Positions 1 through 8,440 of a stretch of DNA of 64,000 nucleotides are shown here, in pieces (the stretch's first letter is position 1; every line of letters begins with the position of its first letter). A program made the translations under genes and the position numbers. Origin of the DNA: Sulfuricurvum sp. (GTDB lineage: Bacteria > Campylobacterota > Campylobacteria > Campylobacterales > Sulfurimonadaceae); NCBI GenBank assembly GCA_028718525.1, contig JAQULP010000002.1, forward strand, positions 88,071-152,070, in the 5' to 3' direction. The notes below the pieces were generated by a model. It did not search any database and was not told where the DNA came from. It saw only the letters and a list, made by a program, of their open reading frames with translations.

Positions 1-1
1 C

Positions 2-271
2 GACGGTTTTATTAAACTTAACGAACATTTGTACGCCATCTTTTTAGATTCAACCGATGATGAAAAAGGGATTAAAACGTCTAATAATATTTTGAGTGCA
101 ATACAAGCTCAGTTTTTTTCGAACCATCTGTATATGGCGGTTGTTACGGCCAGTAACTATACCGATTCGTTTCAAATGGTTCATGACCTTTTTGATCTGG
201 TCGAATACGCGATTACCCATAATATGAATAATATCGTTGTCGACTCTTCCCTCCCCGTCAATCACAATTGA
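2..271 (+). CDS. C-terminal fragment of a degenerate GGDEF-like protein (5' partial)
   Basis: The reading frame is open from base 2 to a TGA at 269-271, so this is the last ~89 residues of a gene that begins outside the window. The TTG at 29 is internal and not needed as a start. The fragment reads like the second half of a GGDEF fold: an acidic strand and helix (LDSTDDEKGIK, then NNILSAIQAQF), a beta strand, a helix (LFDLVEYAITHN), and a final NNIVVDSS strand where cyclases have a GRNRVV-like strand. The GGDEF signature itself would lie upstream and cannot be seen. Function is therefore inferred from fold-like pattern only, and another alpha/beta domain is possible. It converges on the leftward exonuclease gene 7 bases away. 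Confidence 0.5.
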   Translation, partial: DGFIKLNEHLYAIFLDSTDDEKGIKTSNNILSAIQAQFFSNHLYMAVVTASNYTDSFQMVHDLFDLVEYAITHNMNNIVVDSSLPVNHN

Positions 272-278
272 GAGGGGT

Positions 279-1019
279 TTATTCTAAGACTTTCTGGATC
301 GAATAGCGCATATCTTCATCCAAATTCTCCATGTTTCCGAGCATCCAGGAGAGATACCCTTTATCGGTTTGGGCAATTTCGCTCAGTGTTTTCCCTTTAT
401 ACTTTCCAAATTTCATCGGTCGGTTGAAAAATACCGGGGTTTGGGTTAATTCCACCATTTTATCGATGGGATTGACGCCGCTAAAACGCTCTTGCAACCG
501 TTTTCGTAATTCGCTCAAAAAGAGTTTGAGTACCAAAACATCGCCGATAGCATCATGGGCTTTTACTTCAACTCCCAAAGCTTCCGCTTCCGCCTGTTCA
601 CTTTTATAGAGCCCAAGCCGATATCGGAAGTATTGTAACCGGTGCGATTCTTCCTCATCAAAAAGGTGTTTTGCGCATCTGAGTGTATCGATGAGTCGCA
701 TTTGCGATGTAAAATTCTCTTTAGCCAACATCCCTAAATCAAAGGGCGCATTGTGGATAATCAGGACATTTTCGGGAGAATTCAATCGGCACAGGGCTTG
801 AAAGGCTGCCGTCTGTGTACACGGCGGTTTCCCTTCGATCATCTCCGGGGTGATGCCGTGAACCTCCATGGCGCCATAGGCGATAGGAACTTCGCTGCTG
901 CACATATCGTTGTGTACCTCGACACTTTTTCCGTCTAAAACCATGTATCCCAATTGGATGATGCGGTCACTTTCTCCCGCTCCGGTCGTTTCGGTATCGA
1001 GTAAGACGTATTTAGCCAT
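279..1019 (-). CDS. 3'-5' exonuclease, DnaQ/DEDDh family, with C-terminal DUF3820
   Basis: This 246-residue protein is a DEDDh exonuclease of the DnaQ family, which removes nucleotides from 3' ends of DNA or RNA using two metal ions. ExoI is DTE (D8, E10), ExoII lies around HNAPFDLGM (~90-98), and ExoIII is the HDAIGD segment (~153). After about residue 195 comes a small domain (KFGKYKGKTLSEIA, then GYLSWMLGN) typical of DUF3820, often fused to such nucleases. The polymerase III core is not encoded nearby, so calling it the replicative epsilon subunit is not justified; repair or RNA turnover is equally possible. The start overlaps the upstream stop by one base (TAATG), so it is translationally coupled to the acidic protein and CBS-GGDEF-EAL genes of the same leftward operon. 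Confidence 0.88.
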   Translation of the reverse strand: MAKYVLLDTETTGAGESDRIIQLGYMVLDGKSVEVHNDMCSSEVPIAYGAMEVHGITPEMIEGKPPCTQTAAFQALCRLNSPENVLIIHNAPFDLGMLAKENFTSQMRLIDTLRCAKHLFDEEESHRLQYFRYRLGLYKSEQAEAEALGVEVKAHDAIGDVLVLKLFLSELRKRLQERFSGVNPIDKMVELTQTPVFFNRPMKFGKYKGKTLSEIAQTDKGYLSWMLGNMENLDEDMRYSIQKVLE

Positions 1020-1372
1020 TAATACTGATCGTCTTCTGAATCAATATCAAATTCATCGTAATCGTCTTCGTCTTCATCTTCGTCTTCGTCGTAATACAGA
1101 TCATCTTCATCTTCCTCATCACCTTCACGCATGGAGGTGAGCTCGGTATAAAGCTGTTCCGCCTCTTCTTCGTCAATATCGCCGCTATTGAGCTCTTTTA
1201 GAAGATCTTTATACTCATCCCGAAGCGCCTGCATGTCTTCGAGTTGTGCCCGTTCTTCCGTCGTTGCGTCTTTTTGCGATGCAATCGATTCAAAAATATC
1301 GTCAATATGTTCCTCTACATCGGGGATTAATTCGTTTTGAATCAAATGTTTAAGTTGTGTAATATAGGCCAT
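1019..1372 (-). CDS. Unknown small protein with acidic Asp/Glu-rich C-terminus
   Basis: I do not recognise this 117-residue protein. The N-terminal ~85 residues are predicted mostly helical and charged (ELIPDVEEHIDDIFESIA, then a long Glu/Lys helix). The last ~35 residues are almost entirely Asp, Glu and Tyr, ending in Tyr. Acidic tails of this kind are disordered and may mimic nucleic acid or bind basic partners, but no function can be assigned. It starts three bases after the stop of the CBS-PAS-GGDEF-EAL gene, with a good AAGGA ribosome site inside that gene's end, and overlaps the exonuclease start, so the three are one transcription unit. Confidence 0.8.
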   Translation of the reverse strand: MAYITQLKHLIQNELIPDVEEHIDDIFESIASQKDATTEERAQLEDMQALRDEYKDLLKELNSGDIDEEEAEQLYTELTSMREGDEEDEDDLYYDEDEDEDEDDYDEFDIDSEDDQY

Positions 1373-1375
1373 TTT

Positions 1376-4210
1376 TCATCCTTCAGGTTTAGATATCTTA
1401 TTATACTTCAAAAACTCGACAAATTTTTCCTCACTGAGCGGTCGGGCATACAGATATCCTTGCCCTTGCTGACACCCGTATGCTTTTAAATAGTCCCCCT
1501 GTGCGTTTTCCTCAATCCCTTCCGCAATGGTTTTCAACCCTAACGCATCCGCCATGGCGATAATCGCTTTGACAATGGCGCTGTCTTGTTCATCACTCGG
1601 AATTCCGCGCACAAATGATTGATCGATTTTAAGTTTATCGATCGGAAAGGTTTTCAGATAGCTCAAACTCGAATACCCCGTCCCGAAATCATCGATGGCC
1701 ACTTCAATCCCCAAATTTTTAAGGGCAATGAGTTTTTCGCCCAACGCTTTGGGATCACTCATCAAGACGCTTTCGGTGATCTCTAACTCGACAAACTCAG
1801 GGCTTAACGTACTTTCGGAAATAATACGGTGGAGGGTTTTGACTGCATCCGGACGTTCAAACTGTTTTCCGGATACATTGACGGATATCCTTCCGTGGAA
1901 TAAACCTTCCTCGATGAGATGCTTCGTTGTTATACAGGCTTGCGCCAGCACCTGCTCTCCGATAGGGATAATCAGGTGGTTGGATTCCGCCAGAGGGATA
2001 AACATGTCAGGTCGGACGATTCCGAGAGAGGGGTGCTGCCACCGTACCAGAGCCTCGGCCCCAACCACCGCTCCGCTTTGCAGATCGATTTGCGGCTGAT
2101 AATAGACGACAAACTCCTTCTCCTCGACGGCTCTACGGAGTTCCCGTTCCATCAAAACCCGTTCAAATAGCTGAACACTCATCTCTTGAGCAAAATAGCA
2201 GTAGTTGCTTCGTCCTGCTTCTTTTGCACGCCGAAGGGCGATGTCGGCATTTTTGACTAACAACTGTGCATCTTCTCCGTCATCGGGATAGAGGGCAATC
2301 CCGACACTGGCCGTTAGCTGAAAATCATTTTCTTCGGTGTGGATGGTCTCCTCAAAGACATGGACGATCTCTTTTAAAATCCGGTCGCATTCGTGCAGGT
2401 CTTGAATCGATTCCAGTACGACAATAAACTCGTCCCCTCCGATCCGTCCGATGGTATCTTCGTGACGGATAATCCGCTCCATTTTGGAAGCGACTTCCAT
2501 AATGACCGCATCACCGGTTACGTATCCGAAGGATTCGTTGATATCTTTGAAATTGTCAATGTCGATATACAAGACGGCCAATTTGGTCCGTTCCCTTTCT
2601 GAACGTTCAATCGAGTGGTTTAGCCGTGCATTAAGCAGTAATCGGTTGGGAAGATTCGTCAACAAATCATAATGGGTTATCCGTTCAAGTTCCCTTTCCG
2701 ATTCTTGAAGTCGGGTAATATCTTCCCCGGAAGAAAATGATCCTATGACGATACCTTCGTTATCCCGGATTAAGGCATTACGCCAGGCGATAGTCCGGAT
2801 CTCTTTGTTTTTGGTACGCACCTTGTTTTCATAATACTCCACCATCGGGTATTTTCCGGCGATGACATTCAAAAAAAGTTGTTTGGATTCGGCGGCTTGA
2901 TGGGGAGATACAAAGGTATCAAACCAGTTTTTGCCGATGGCTTCTTCTTTCGTGATGCCGAGGATTTCGCACCCTTTCGGATTGATAAGAACGATATTGC
3001 CCTCAACATCCAAGGCAAGACACATGATAGCAGCGACTTCAAGATACAGGCGGCTCTTCTCTTGTTCCAGTTCAATAGTACGTTCGTAAGATTTGCGGAG
3101 TTCCTCCCCAAGATGAACCAAGGTGGTAACATCATTGAGAAAAAGTTTTAAAATGCTCTGATTATTGACTTCCGCCTCGAATAACGTTGCTTCATAGACG
3201 TTCTCATGAACCGTAATTTTTTCCCGTTCTACTCCGCCGCTTGTACGCAATGTCATCATCATCGAATTCCAAAGTTCCAGAGGAAACATTTTGGAGACCG
3301 GATCGTCTATCTTGACTTGAAACGTCATCATCGCTTCGGCATTAAGCCATTTGATGATTTGGCTCTCACCCAGATCGATAATTTCACAATACGCGATTCC
3401 CAAAAGATTGTACGTAGCTTTGGCATCGCGTATTTTCCCTTCCAATCGAACTTCCAACGCTGTCGTATAGTTTAAAACCAAATCTTTTTCAGTGAGGACA
3501 TACAGTTCATCATTTCCTCCGGTGACCATGAGATGATGAATGTTTTTTTCGTACATCAAATCGATTGCGTTATGGATTTTCTCATCCATGTTTATGGAGG
3601 TAATCGGCGTGTGCATGTACAAAGCGATGAGATCGGTATTCGGGATTTTGCGATTTGCCAACTCTAAAAAATCTTTTTCGGTGACAATACCGATCGGCTT
3701 TTGTTGTTCGCAAACGATTAATACGTCCCGGTTCTTTTCTTGCAGCAACGTAATCGCATTGTATACCGTTTCCGTATGCTCTATCAGTATCGCACGATTG
3801 CGTTTATTGAGACATTGAAATATTTCATGGGTTGTTTGGACCTGTAGTTCATAATATTTTAAGATGTCTCTTTGGGTCAGGGTACCGAGATAGTGTTCAT
3901 TCTCATCCAATAATACAACGCGACGTATCTCGTAATCGATCATCATCTCTACGGCCATATCGAGAGGACGGTCTTCATGCAGAGAAATAATCGGATACAT
4001 TGCAAATTCGATTACACGGCGATTCCCGTCTACTCCGGTCCGATAAAGGGCGATAATATTTTTGAGTGTCAAAATACCGACGGCTTTATGATGTTCGACT
4101 AATATAACGTGACTGCCATTTTCGTGATCCATCTGTCGAATGGCTTCGTCCAGTGTCGCATCTACAGATATGCGGTCATTTTTGTAGGAGACAAGATCAC
4201 TTAGCAACAT
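1376..4210 (-). CDS. CBS-CBS-PAS-GGDEF-EAL c-di-GMP signalling protein
   Basis: A 944-residue soluble signalling protein. Four CBS motifs in two tandem pairs (about 1-118 and 125-245) should bind an adenosine nucleotide or similar ligand. They are followed by two PAS-like regions (about 255-375 and 385-505), a GGDEF domain with intact GGDEF at ~590 (diguanylate cyclase), and an EAL domain with EALVRW at ~719, a DDFGTGYSS loop and a late AEGIE (c-di-GMP phosphodiesterase). No transmembrane segment is seen, so it should act in the cytoplasm and link an energy or nucleotide signal to c-di-GMP level. Both catalytic signatures are intact, so net direction cannot be told from sequence. It is the first gene of the operon, with a TATAAT box about 26 bases before the ATG. 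Confidence 0.93.
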   Translation of the reverse strand: MLLSDLVSYKNDRISVDATLDEAIRQMDHENGSHVILVEHHKAVGILTLKNIIALYRTGVDGNRRVIEFAMYPIISLHEDRPLDMAVEMMIDYEIRRVVLLDENEHYLGTLTQRDILKYYELQVQTTHEIFQCLNKRNRAILIEHTETVYNAITLLQEKNRDVLIVCEQQKPIGIVTEKDFLELANRKIPNTDLIALYMHTPITSINMDEKIHNAIDLMYEKNIHHLMVTGGNDELYVLTEKDLVLNYTTALEVRLEGKIRDAKATYNLLGIAYCEIIDLGESQIIKWLNAEAMMTFQVKIDDPVSKMFPLELWNSMMMTLRTSGGVEREKITVHENVYEATLFEAEVNNQSILKLFLNDVTTLVHLGEELRKSYERTIELEQEKSRLYLEVAAIMCLALDVEGNIVLINPKGCEILGITKEEAIGKNWFDTFVSPHQAAESKQLFLNVIAGKYPMVEYYENKVRTKNKEIRTIAWRNALIRDNEGIVIGSFSSGEDITRLQESERELERITHYDLLTNLPNRLLLNARLNHSIERSERERTKLAVLYIDIDNFKDINESFGYVTGDAVIMEVASKMERIIRHEDTIGRIGGDEFIVVLESIQDLHECDRILKEIVHVFEETIHTEENDFQLTASVGIALYPDDGEDAQLLVKNADIALRRAKEAGRSNYCYFAQEMSVQLFERVLMERELRRAVEEKEFVVYYQPQIDLQSGAVVGAEALVRWQHPSLGIVRPDMFIPLAESNHLIIPIGEQVLAQACITTKHLIEEGLFHGRISVNVSGKQFERPDAVKTLHRIISESTLSPEFVELEITESVLMSDPKALGEKLIALKNLGIEVAIDDFGTGYSSLSYLKTFPIDKLKIDQSFVRGIPSDEQDSAIVKAIIAMADALGLKTIAEGIEENAQGDYLKAYGCQQGQGYLYARPLSEEKFVEFLKYNKISKPEG

Positions 4211-4236
4211 ACCGTTATCCTCAACTAAAGTGAATG

Positions 4237-4242
4237 ATTATA
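4237..4242 (-). promoter_or_regulatory. -10 box of the CBS-PAS-GGDEF-EAL operon
   Basis: On the minus strand this reads TATAAT, 26 bases upstream of the ATG at 4210. No clear -35 hexamer is seen, as is usual for sigma-70 promoters in Campylobacterota. Confidence 0.6.
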
Positions 4243-4357
4243 TCCCAGAAAAATAATGATGAAACTAACAACGCAGAGAAATAGTGTAAGAACGTGAAAA
4301 AACGTTTTAATTTTAAAAGAGATTGACGGTGAAATTTATATGGAAGGGTGTATAACG

Positions 4358-4401
4358 AAAAAAACCTCTTCAAACTTCCTGAAACAGGATTTTTGAAGAG
4401 G
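4358..4401 (-). terminator. Intrinsic terminator after tRNA-Phe
   Basis: Read on the minus strand, an 11-base arm CCTCTTCAAAA pairs with a near-perfect complement (GTTTGAAGAGG) and is followed directly by seven T residues. It lies three bases past the CCA end of tRNA-Phe, the expected place for a Rho-independent terminator. Confidence 0.85.
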
Positions 4402-4404
4402 TCG

Positions 4405-4480
4405 TGGTGGCTAATCTCGGAATCGAACCAAGGACACAATGATTTTCAGTCATTTGCTCTACCGACTGAGCTAATTAGCC
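4405..4480 (-). tRNA. tRNA-Phe (GAA)
   Basis: A 76-base tRNA with CCA encoded. The acceptor stem is GGCTAAT/ATTAGCC with discriminator A. The D arm contains GCTCAGTCGGTAGAGC. The anticodon loop is CTGAAAA, giving anticodon GAA. The T arm holds GGTTCGATTCC. It lies downstream of murD in the same direction with its own -10 box and is followed by an intrinsic terminator. Confidence 0.97.
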
Positions 4481-4485
4481 ATGTT

Positions 4486-4511
4486 TGTGAGGCCGAAATT
4501 ATAGCCTCACA
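4486..4511 (-). promoter_or_regulatory. tRNA-Phe promoter inside an 8-bp inverted repeat
   Basis: A TATAAT box (minus strand, 4498-4503) lies in the 10-base loop between two perfect 8-base arms, TGTGAGGC (4486-4493) and GCCTCACA (4504-4511). The same bases can therefore be the tRNA-Phe -10 element and a hairpin in transcripts arriving from murD. The CCTCACAAA just after the -10 is also found after the tRNA-Lys -10 at 56214. Confidence 0.6.
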
Positions 4512-4533
4512 ACCTTAAAAGTAAGCTTAAACG

Positions 4534-5742
4534 TTATTTTGTCCCTTTTGCAAGTTCTTTAAAGAGATTTCCGCGTTGTGCGTACGAGGTAAATTGATCC
4601 AAACTTGCCGCTGCGGGCGAGAGCATTGCAATGGTATGACGGTTATGTTTTTTACTGATATGTTCTACGGCAACATCGAGTGTATGGCATAGTGTACAAG
4701 GGATATCGTATTGTTTGCACAGCCCTTCGAGACGTAGGGCATTGGCACCGATCGCATAAACCGTCACATCGTAGCGTTTAAGCGGCGTAAAGAGCTCTTC
4801 AAGCTCTACCCCTTTATCATCACCGCCGAGGATCAGATGGATCGGATAATCGCTGTACGTACGCAATGCCGCGAGGGTGGCATCGATATTGGTCGCTTTG
4901 GAATCGTTAACCCAGAGACGGTCGCGGGAATCACGGAACTCCTCTTGGCGGTGAGGATCGAGTACAAACGCGTTAATCCGGTCGTAGTCAAGACGATCGT
5001 AGAGGATCTTGTCGATCCCCATGGCGATCATCGCATCCATTAAAAATGCCCCTTTGAATTTGATTTTGCTTGGATCAAATCCGAAATATTTGGCTAAATC
5101 TTTTTCATCTTCATAAATGATTTTAAATCCGTTCGTCGGTGCATCGGCGAACATTTTCGGCACGATAACCGCTTCCCCCTCTTTCATCATCGAAAGGGGT
5201 TTGAGTTTAGCCTCATAGTAGGCTTCCATGCTCCCATGCCAGCTGACATGATCGGGGGTAACCGGGAGGAGGGTATAAATATTGGGCCGAGCGATAGTGT
5301 TGTAGTGCATACTAAAAGAGCTGGTCTCCAAAATCCATATAGGGGCATCAAGCGACATGTCCGCCAAAGGGGTACCGATATTGCCGCCGCTGATGGCCCC
5401 TTTATCGATGAGAAGGTGTTCTACCATCTGGGTTGTTGTTGTTTTACCGTTGGTACCGCTGATCCAGATGGAAAAAGGCATTTGCGGAGCGAAAAAATCG
5501 TATTCGCTGATGAGGTGGCTTGCTTGCTGAATCAACGGATGCGATGGAGGAAAACCCGGTGAGGGGATTTCATGGGTAAAAAGGCGGGTATCAAATTCAC
5601 TGACCGGTTTGAGAAAATTTCCCTCTTCATCGGTGAAGGGCTTGGTCACCTTATCATCGAAAAAGGTACACGGGCCGAAATGTTTGGCGATGGCTCGGGT
5701 TGTTTTGCCGTACCCGAAACAGGCGATATTACGTTTTTCCAT
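4534..5742 (-). CDS. murD: UDP-N-acetylmuramoylalanine--D-glutamate ligase
   Basis: MurD adds D-glutamate to UDP-MurNAc-L-Ala in the cytoplasm during peptidoglycan precursor synthesis, using ATP. The N-terminal Rossmann-like part begins [15 protein letters not shown]. The central ATP-binding loop is GTNGKTTTT, followed by the Mur ligase core (HVSWHGSMEAYYEAK) and a C-terminal domain with DPHRQEEF and NDSKATN motifs. The open frame extends 19 codons upstream, but the start chosen at 5742 gives the usual MurD N-terminus and overlaps the mraY stop by one base (TAATG), indicating translational coupling. The resulting 402 residues fit the short MurD of Campylobacterota. Confidence 0.96.
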   Translation of the reverse strand: MEKRNIACFGYGKTTRAIAKHFGPCTFFDDKVTKPFTDEEGNFLKPVSEFDTRLFTHEIPSPGFPPSHPLIQQASHLISEYDFFAPQMPFSIWISGTNGKTTTTQMVEHLLIDKGAISGGNIGTPLADMSLDAPIWILETSSFSMHYNTIARPNIYTLLPVTPDHVSWHGSMEAYYEAKLKPLSMMKEGEAVIVPKMFADAPTNGFKIIYEDEKDLAKYFGFDPSKIKFKGAFLMDAMIAMGIDKILYDRLDYDRINAFVLDPHRQEEFRDSRDRLWVNDSKATNIDATLAALRTYSDYPIHLILGGDDKGVELEELFTPLKRYDVTVYAIGANALRLEGLCKQYDIPCTLCHTLDVAVEHISKKHNRHTIAMLSPAAASLDQFTSYAQRGNLFKELAKGTK

Positions 5743-6800
5743 TAGCGAATCTTTAAAGTAATTAGGGCGAGGATATTTGATAAAAGCGAGATAATCCAAA
5801 AACGGACAATGATTTTATTTTCTGCCCACTGTTTCATCTCGAAATGATGGTGGATAGGGGCCATCAAAAAGACCCGTTTTTTTCGGAGTTTATAGCTTCC
5901 TACCTGCAAGATGACCGAGACGGTTTCGATGACGAAAATAAGGCCGATTAAAATGAGGAGGATTTCGCTTTTTCCGATAATGGCCATATACGCGATGAAT
6001 GCTCCCAGGGTAAGCGAACCGCTGTCACCCATGAACACTTGAGCCGGATGGCAGTTGAACCATAAAAAACCGACGAGTGATCCGATCAGGGCGCTGGCAA
6101 TAATAACCACCTCTCCCGCAGGGATTTTAGGCATCAAAAGATAATGGGCCAATGCCGCATTTCCGACGATATAGACGATTGCGCTGAGCGACAGAAGGGC
6201 AAAAATCGATGGAACGGTGGCCAGGCCGTCTAATCCGTCGGTCAGATTAACGGCATTGGAGGTAGCAATCATGACCAGAACCCAAAACGCCACGCTGAAC
6301 CATCCCATATCAAAGAGACTCGATTTGATAAACGGGAGATAAAAACCGGTTTCCAGATGAGCCACTTTAATCAAAAAGACGCCGATAGCCAGTCCGAATA
6401 CGAGCTGAAGGGCCATTTTGGCACGGGCACTGAGCCCTGCAAGATTATGCCCGCCGCGAATTTTCCCCCAATCGTCGGTAAATCCGATGTAAGCATAAAA
6501 AACAAGGGTAAGGAGGCCGCCGATAACGAATGGATTCATGATGTTGACGGTCAGCAAGGATGCGATAATGGTTGACGTCACAAAAACAATTCCCCCCATC
6601 GTCGGCGTTTTAGCTTTCCCCTGATGGGCACTGACGTATTCGTTAATCGGCTGTACACGGGCGGAGCGCTGCGCCCATGCAATGAAACGGGGCATTAAAA
6701 AGAGGGTTAGAAAAAGACCGACAAAAAAGGCGATACCGGCACGGACAGTAATGTATTGAAAAAGATTAATGCCGAGGGTATGGTGAAACCAATATAACAT
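5742..6800 (-). CDS. mraY: Phospho-N-acetylmuramoyl-pentapeptide-transferase
   Basis: MraY transfers phospho-MurNAc-pentapeptide from UDP to undecaprenyl phosphate, forming lipid I at the inner membrane. The 352-residue protein has about ten transmembrane helices and the family motifs: [12 protein letters not shown] near the N-terminus, FTDDWGKI (the aspartate pair), [14 protein letters not shown] and the C-terminal [12 protein letters not shown] loop. It is the first gene of the mraY-murD pair. The upstream 94 bases are shared with the divergent gpmI promoter; only a weak purine-rich ribosome site precedes the ATG. Confidence 0.97.
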   Translation of the reverse strand: MLYWFHHTLGINLFQYITVRAGIAFFVGLFLTLFLMPRFIAWAQRSARVQPINEYVSAHQGKAKTPTMGGIVFVTSTIIASLLTVNIMNPFVIGGLLTLVFYAYIGFTDDWGKIRGGHNLAGLSARAKMALQLVFGLAIGVFLIKVAHLETGFYLPFIKSSLFDMGWFSVAFWVLVMIATSNAVNLTDGLDGLATVPSIFALLSLSAIVYIVGNAALAHYLLMPKIPAGEVVIIASALIGSLVGFLWFNCHPAQVFMGDSGSLTLGAFIAYMAIIGKSEILLILIGLIFVIETVSVILQVGSYKLRKKRVFLMAPIHHHFEMKQWAENKIIVRFWIISLLSNILALITLKIR

Positions 6801-6855
6801 GCTGTGAACTCTTTATGATTTATTTTTGTAAAGCAATGCAAAAGTGACATTTTAA

Positions 6856-6861
6856 TATAAT
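6856..6861 (+). promoter_or_regulatory. -10 box for gpmI
   Basis: TATAAT preceded by AT-rich sequence, with a 33-base gap to the gpmI ATG and a good GAAGGAG ribosome site at 6883. No clear -35. Confidence 0.65.
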
Positions 6862-6894
6862 CCCCCCAAAGTTTGATTAATCGAAGGAGCCAAT

Positions 6895-8370
6895 ATGAAC
6901 AAAAAAACGGTTTTGGTCATTACAGACGGTATCGGTTATTCGCCGAAACGCGAATATAACGCTTTTCATGCAGCGCTCAAGCCGACCTACGATCAATTGT
7001 TTCGTGAAGTTCCTCATTCTCTCATTGATACGTTCGGTTTGAGTGTCGGCCTTCCGGAGGGGCAAATGGGCAATTCCGAAGTGGGACATATGTCTATCGG
7101 AAGCGGCCGTGTTTTGTATCAGGACTTGGTCAAAATATCGCTTGCTTTGGAAGAGGGAACCTTTGCCCATAACCCGGTATTTTCATCACTTCTTAAAACG
7201 AGCAAACGGCTCCATTTGATTGCCCTTATGAGTGACGGCGGTGTCCATTCGCATATCGACCACATTATGGGGGTTGCCGAAATCGCTGCCGAAGAGGGTA
7301 AAGAGGTTTGGCTCCATCTGATCACCGACGGACGGGATGTCGCCCCTACGTCGGCGAAACTCTTTCTTCACACGGTAAATGCACATGGGTACGCTAATGT
7401 CAAAATCGGTTCCCTCGGCGGACGTTTTTACGCAATGGACCGCGATAACCGGTGGGAACGGGTCCAAAAGGGATATGAAGCTATTGTCTCCGCTACGCCC
7501 AAAAGTGAACAAAGCGTTGCCGATTACATTGAAAACGCGTATGCTGCCGGAGAGACGGATGAATTTATCACCCCTTCGGCATTTGACGGATATGAGGGAT
7601 TTAAAGAGGGGGATGCCGTATTAACCCTTAACTTTCGAAGTGACCGGATGCGGGAACTTACCAGTGCTATCGGAGACAAAGAGTTCAGCGGCTTTAGTCG
7701 GGTATTTATTCCGACCCATTTGGCAACGATGACCCAATACGATAAAAATTTCCCGTATCCGGTACTCTTCCCTAAAGATGCTCCTAAAAACACCCTTGCC
7801 GAAGTGATCAGCAAGGCCGGATTGCGTCAACTGCATACAGCTGAGACGGAGAAATATGCCCATGTTACATTCTTCTTTAACGGTGGGATTGAAGAGCCGT
7901 ATGAAAATGAAACACGGGTCTTGATCCCAAGTCCGCAAGTGAAAACCTACGATATGCAGCCTCAGATGTCTGCCCCTGAAGTGGGTAATGTGGTTGTTAA
8001 GGCTATGGATGAAGGGTACGATTTTGTCGTGGTCAATTTTGCAAACGGGGATATGGTCGGTCACACCGGCAATTTTGAAGCGGCAATCAAAGGGGTTGAA
8101 GCGGTTGATACTGAGCTCGGCCGGATCTTGGAAGCCGCAAAACGAAACGATTACTCCGTCGTTATTACGTCGGATCATGGTAATTGTGAAGAGATGCGAG
8201 ATGAGATGGGCAATGTCCTGACCAATCATACGGTGGGGAAAGTGTGGTGTTTCGTGATGGCCGAAGGGGTCAACGAAGTCCATCCGGGTGCACTCAATAA
8301 CATTGCGCCGACCGTTTTGAAACTGATGGGACTTGAAAAGCCTTCAGATATGGATATGGCGCTTATTTAA
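6895..8370 (+). CDS. gpmI: 2,3-bisphosphoglycerate-independent phosphoglycerate mutase
   Basis: GpmI interconverts 3- and 2-phosphoglycerate in glycolysis and gluconeogenesis through a phosphoserine intermediate and two divalent metals. The 491-residue length and alkaline-phosphatase fold motifs fit: metal-binding VITDGIG at the start, catalytic GNSEVGH with Ser61, substrate loop GDGRD-like ITDGRDVAP, the NFRSDRMREL segment, and the late metal motifs GHTGNFEA and TSDHGN. It opens the run gpmI-fabG-acpP-fabF-accA, whose linkage is common in Campylobacterota. An unusual N-terminal stretch (SPKREYNAFHAA) replaces the longer loop of other bacteria but is not disruptive. Confidence 0.97.
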   Translation: MNKKTVLVITDGIGYSPKREYNAFHAALKPTYDQLFREVPHSLIDTFGLSVGLPEGQMGNSEVGHMSIGSGRVLYQDLVKISLALEEGTFAHNPVFSSLLKTSKRLHLIALMSDGGVHSHIDHIMGVAEIAAEEGKEVWLHLITDGRDVAPTSAKLFLHTVNAHGYANVKIGSLGGRFYAMDRDNRWERVQKGYEAIVSATPKSEQSVADYIENAYAAGETDEFITPSAFDGYEGFKEGDAVLTLNFRSDRMRELTSAIGDKEFSGFSRVFIPTHLATMTQYDKNFPYPVLFPKDAPKNTLAEVISKAGLRQLHTAETEKYAHVTFFFNGGIEEPYENETRVLIPSPQVKTYDMQPQMSAPEVGNVVVKAMDEGYDFVVVNFANGDMVGHTGNFEAAIKGVEAVDTELGRILEAAKRNDYSVVITSDHGNCEEMRDEMGNVLTNHTVGKVWCFVMAEGVNEVHPGALNNIAPTVLKLMGLEKPSDMDMALI

Positions 8371-8376
8371 TCAAAC

Positions 8377-8412
8377 GGTATCATGGACGCAGATCAAATG
8401 TGCTCCGATACC
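8377..8412 (+). other. Imperfect hairpin between gpmI and fabG
   Basis: GGTATC (8377-8382) pairs with GATACC (8407-8412), and GGA and GCA just inside can pair with TCC and TGT/GC, giving a hairpin of about twelve pairs with bulges. No T-run follows, so it is not a clear intrinsic terminator; it may be a processing or stabilising element. Confidence 0.4.
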
Positions 8413-8440
8413 ACGTAAAATTACACTATAAAGGATTCAG

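Noticed and set aside
7621..8283. A 220-codon frame antisense to gpmI
   Set aside because: The sense frame is gpmI, with full motifs; the antisense frame has no features.
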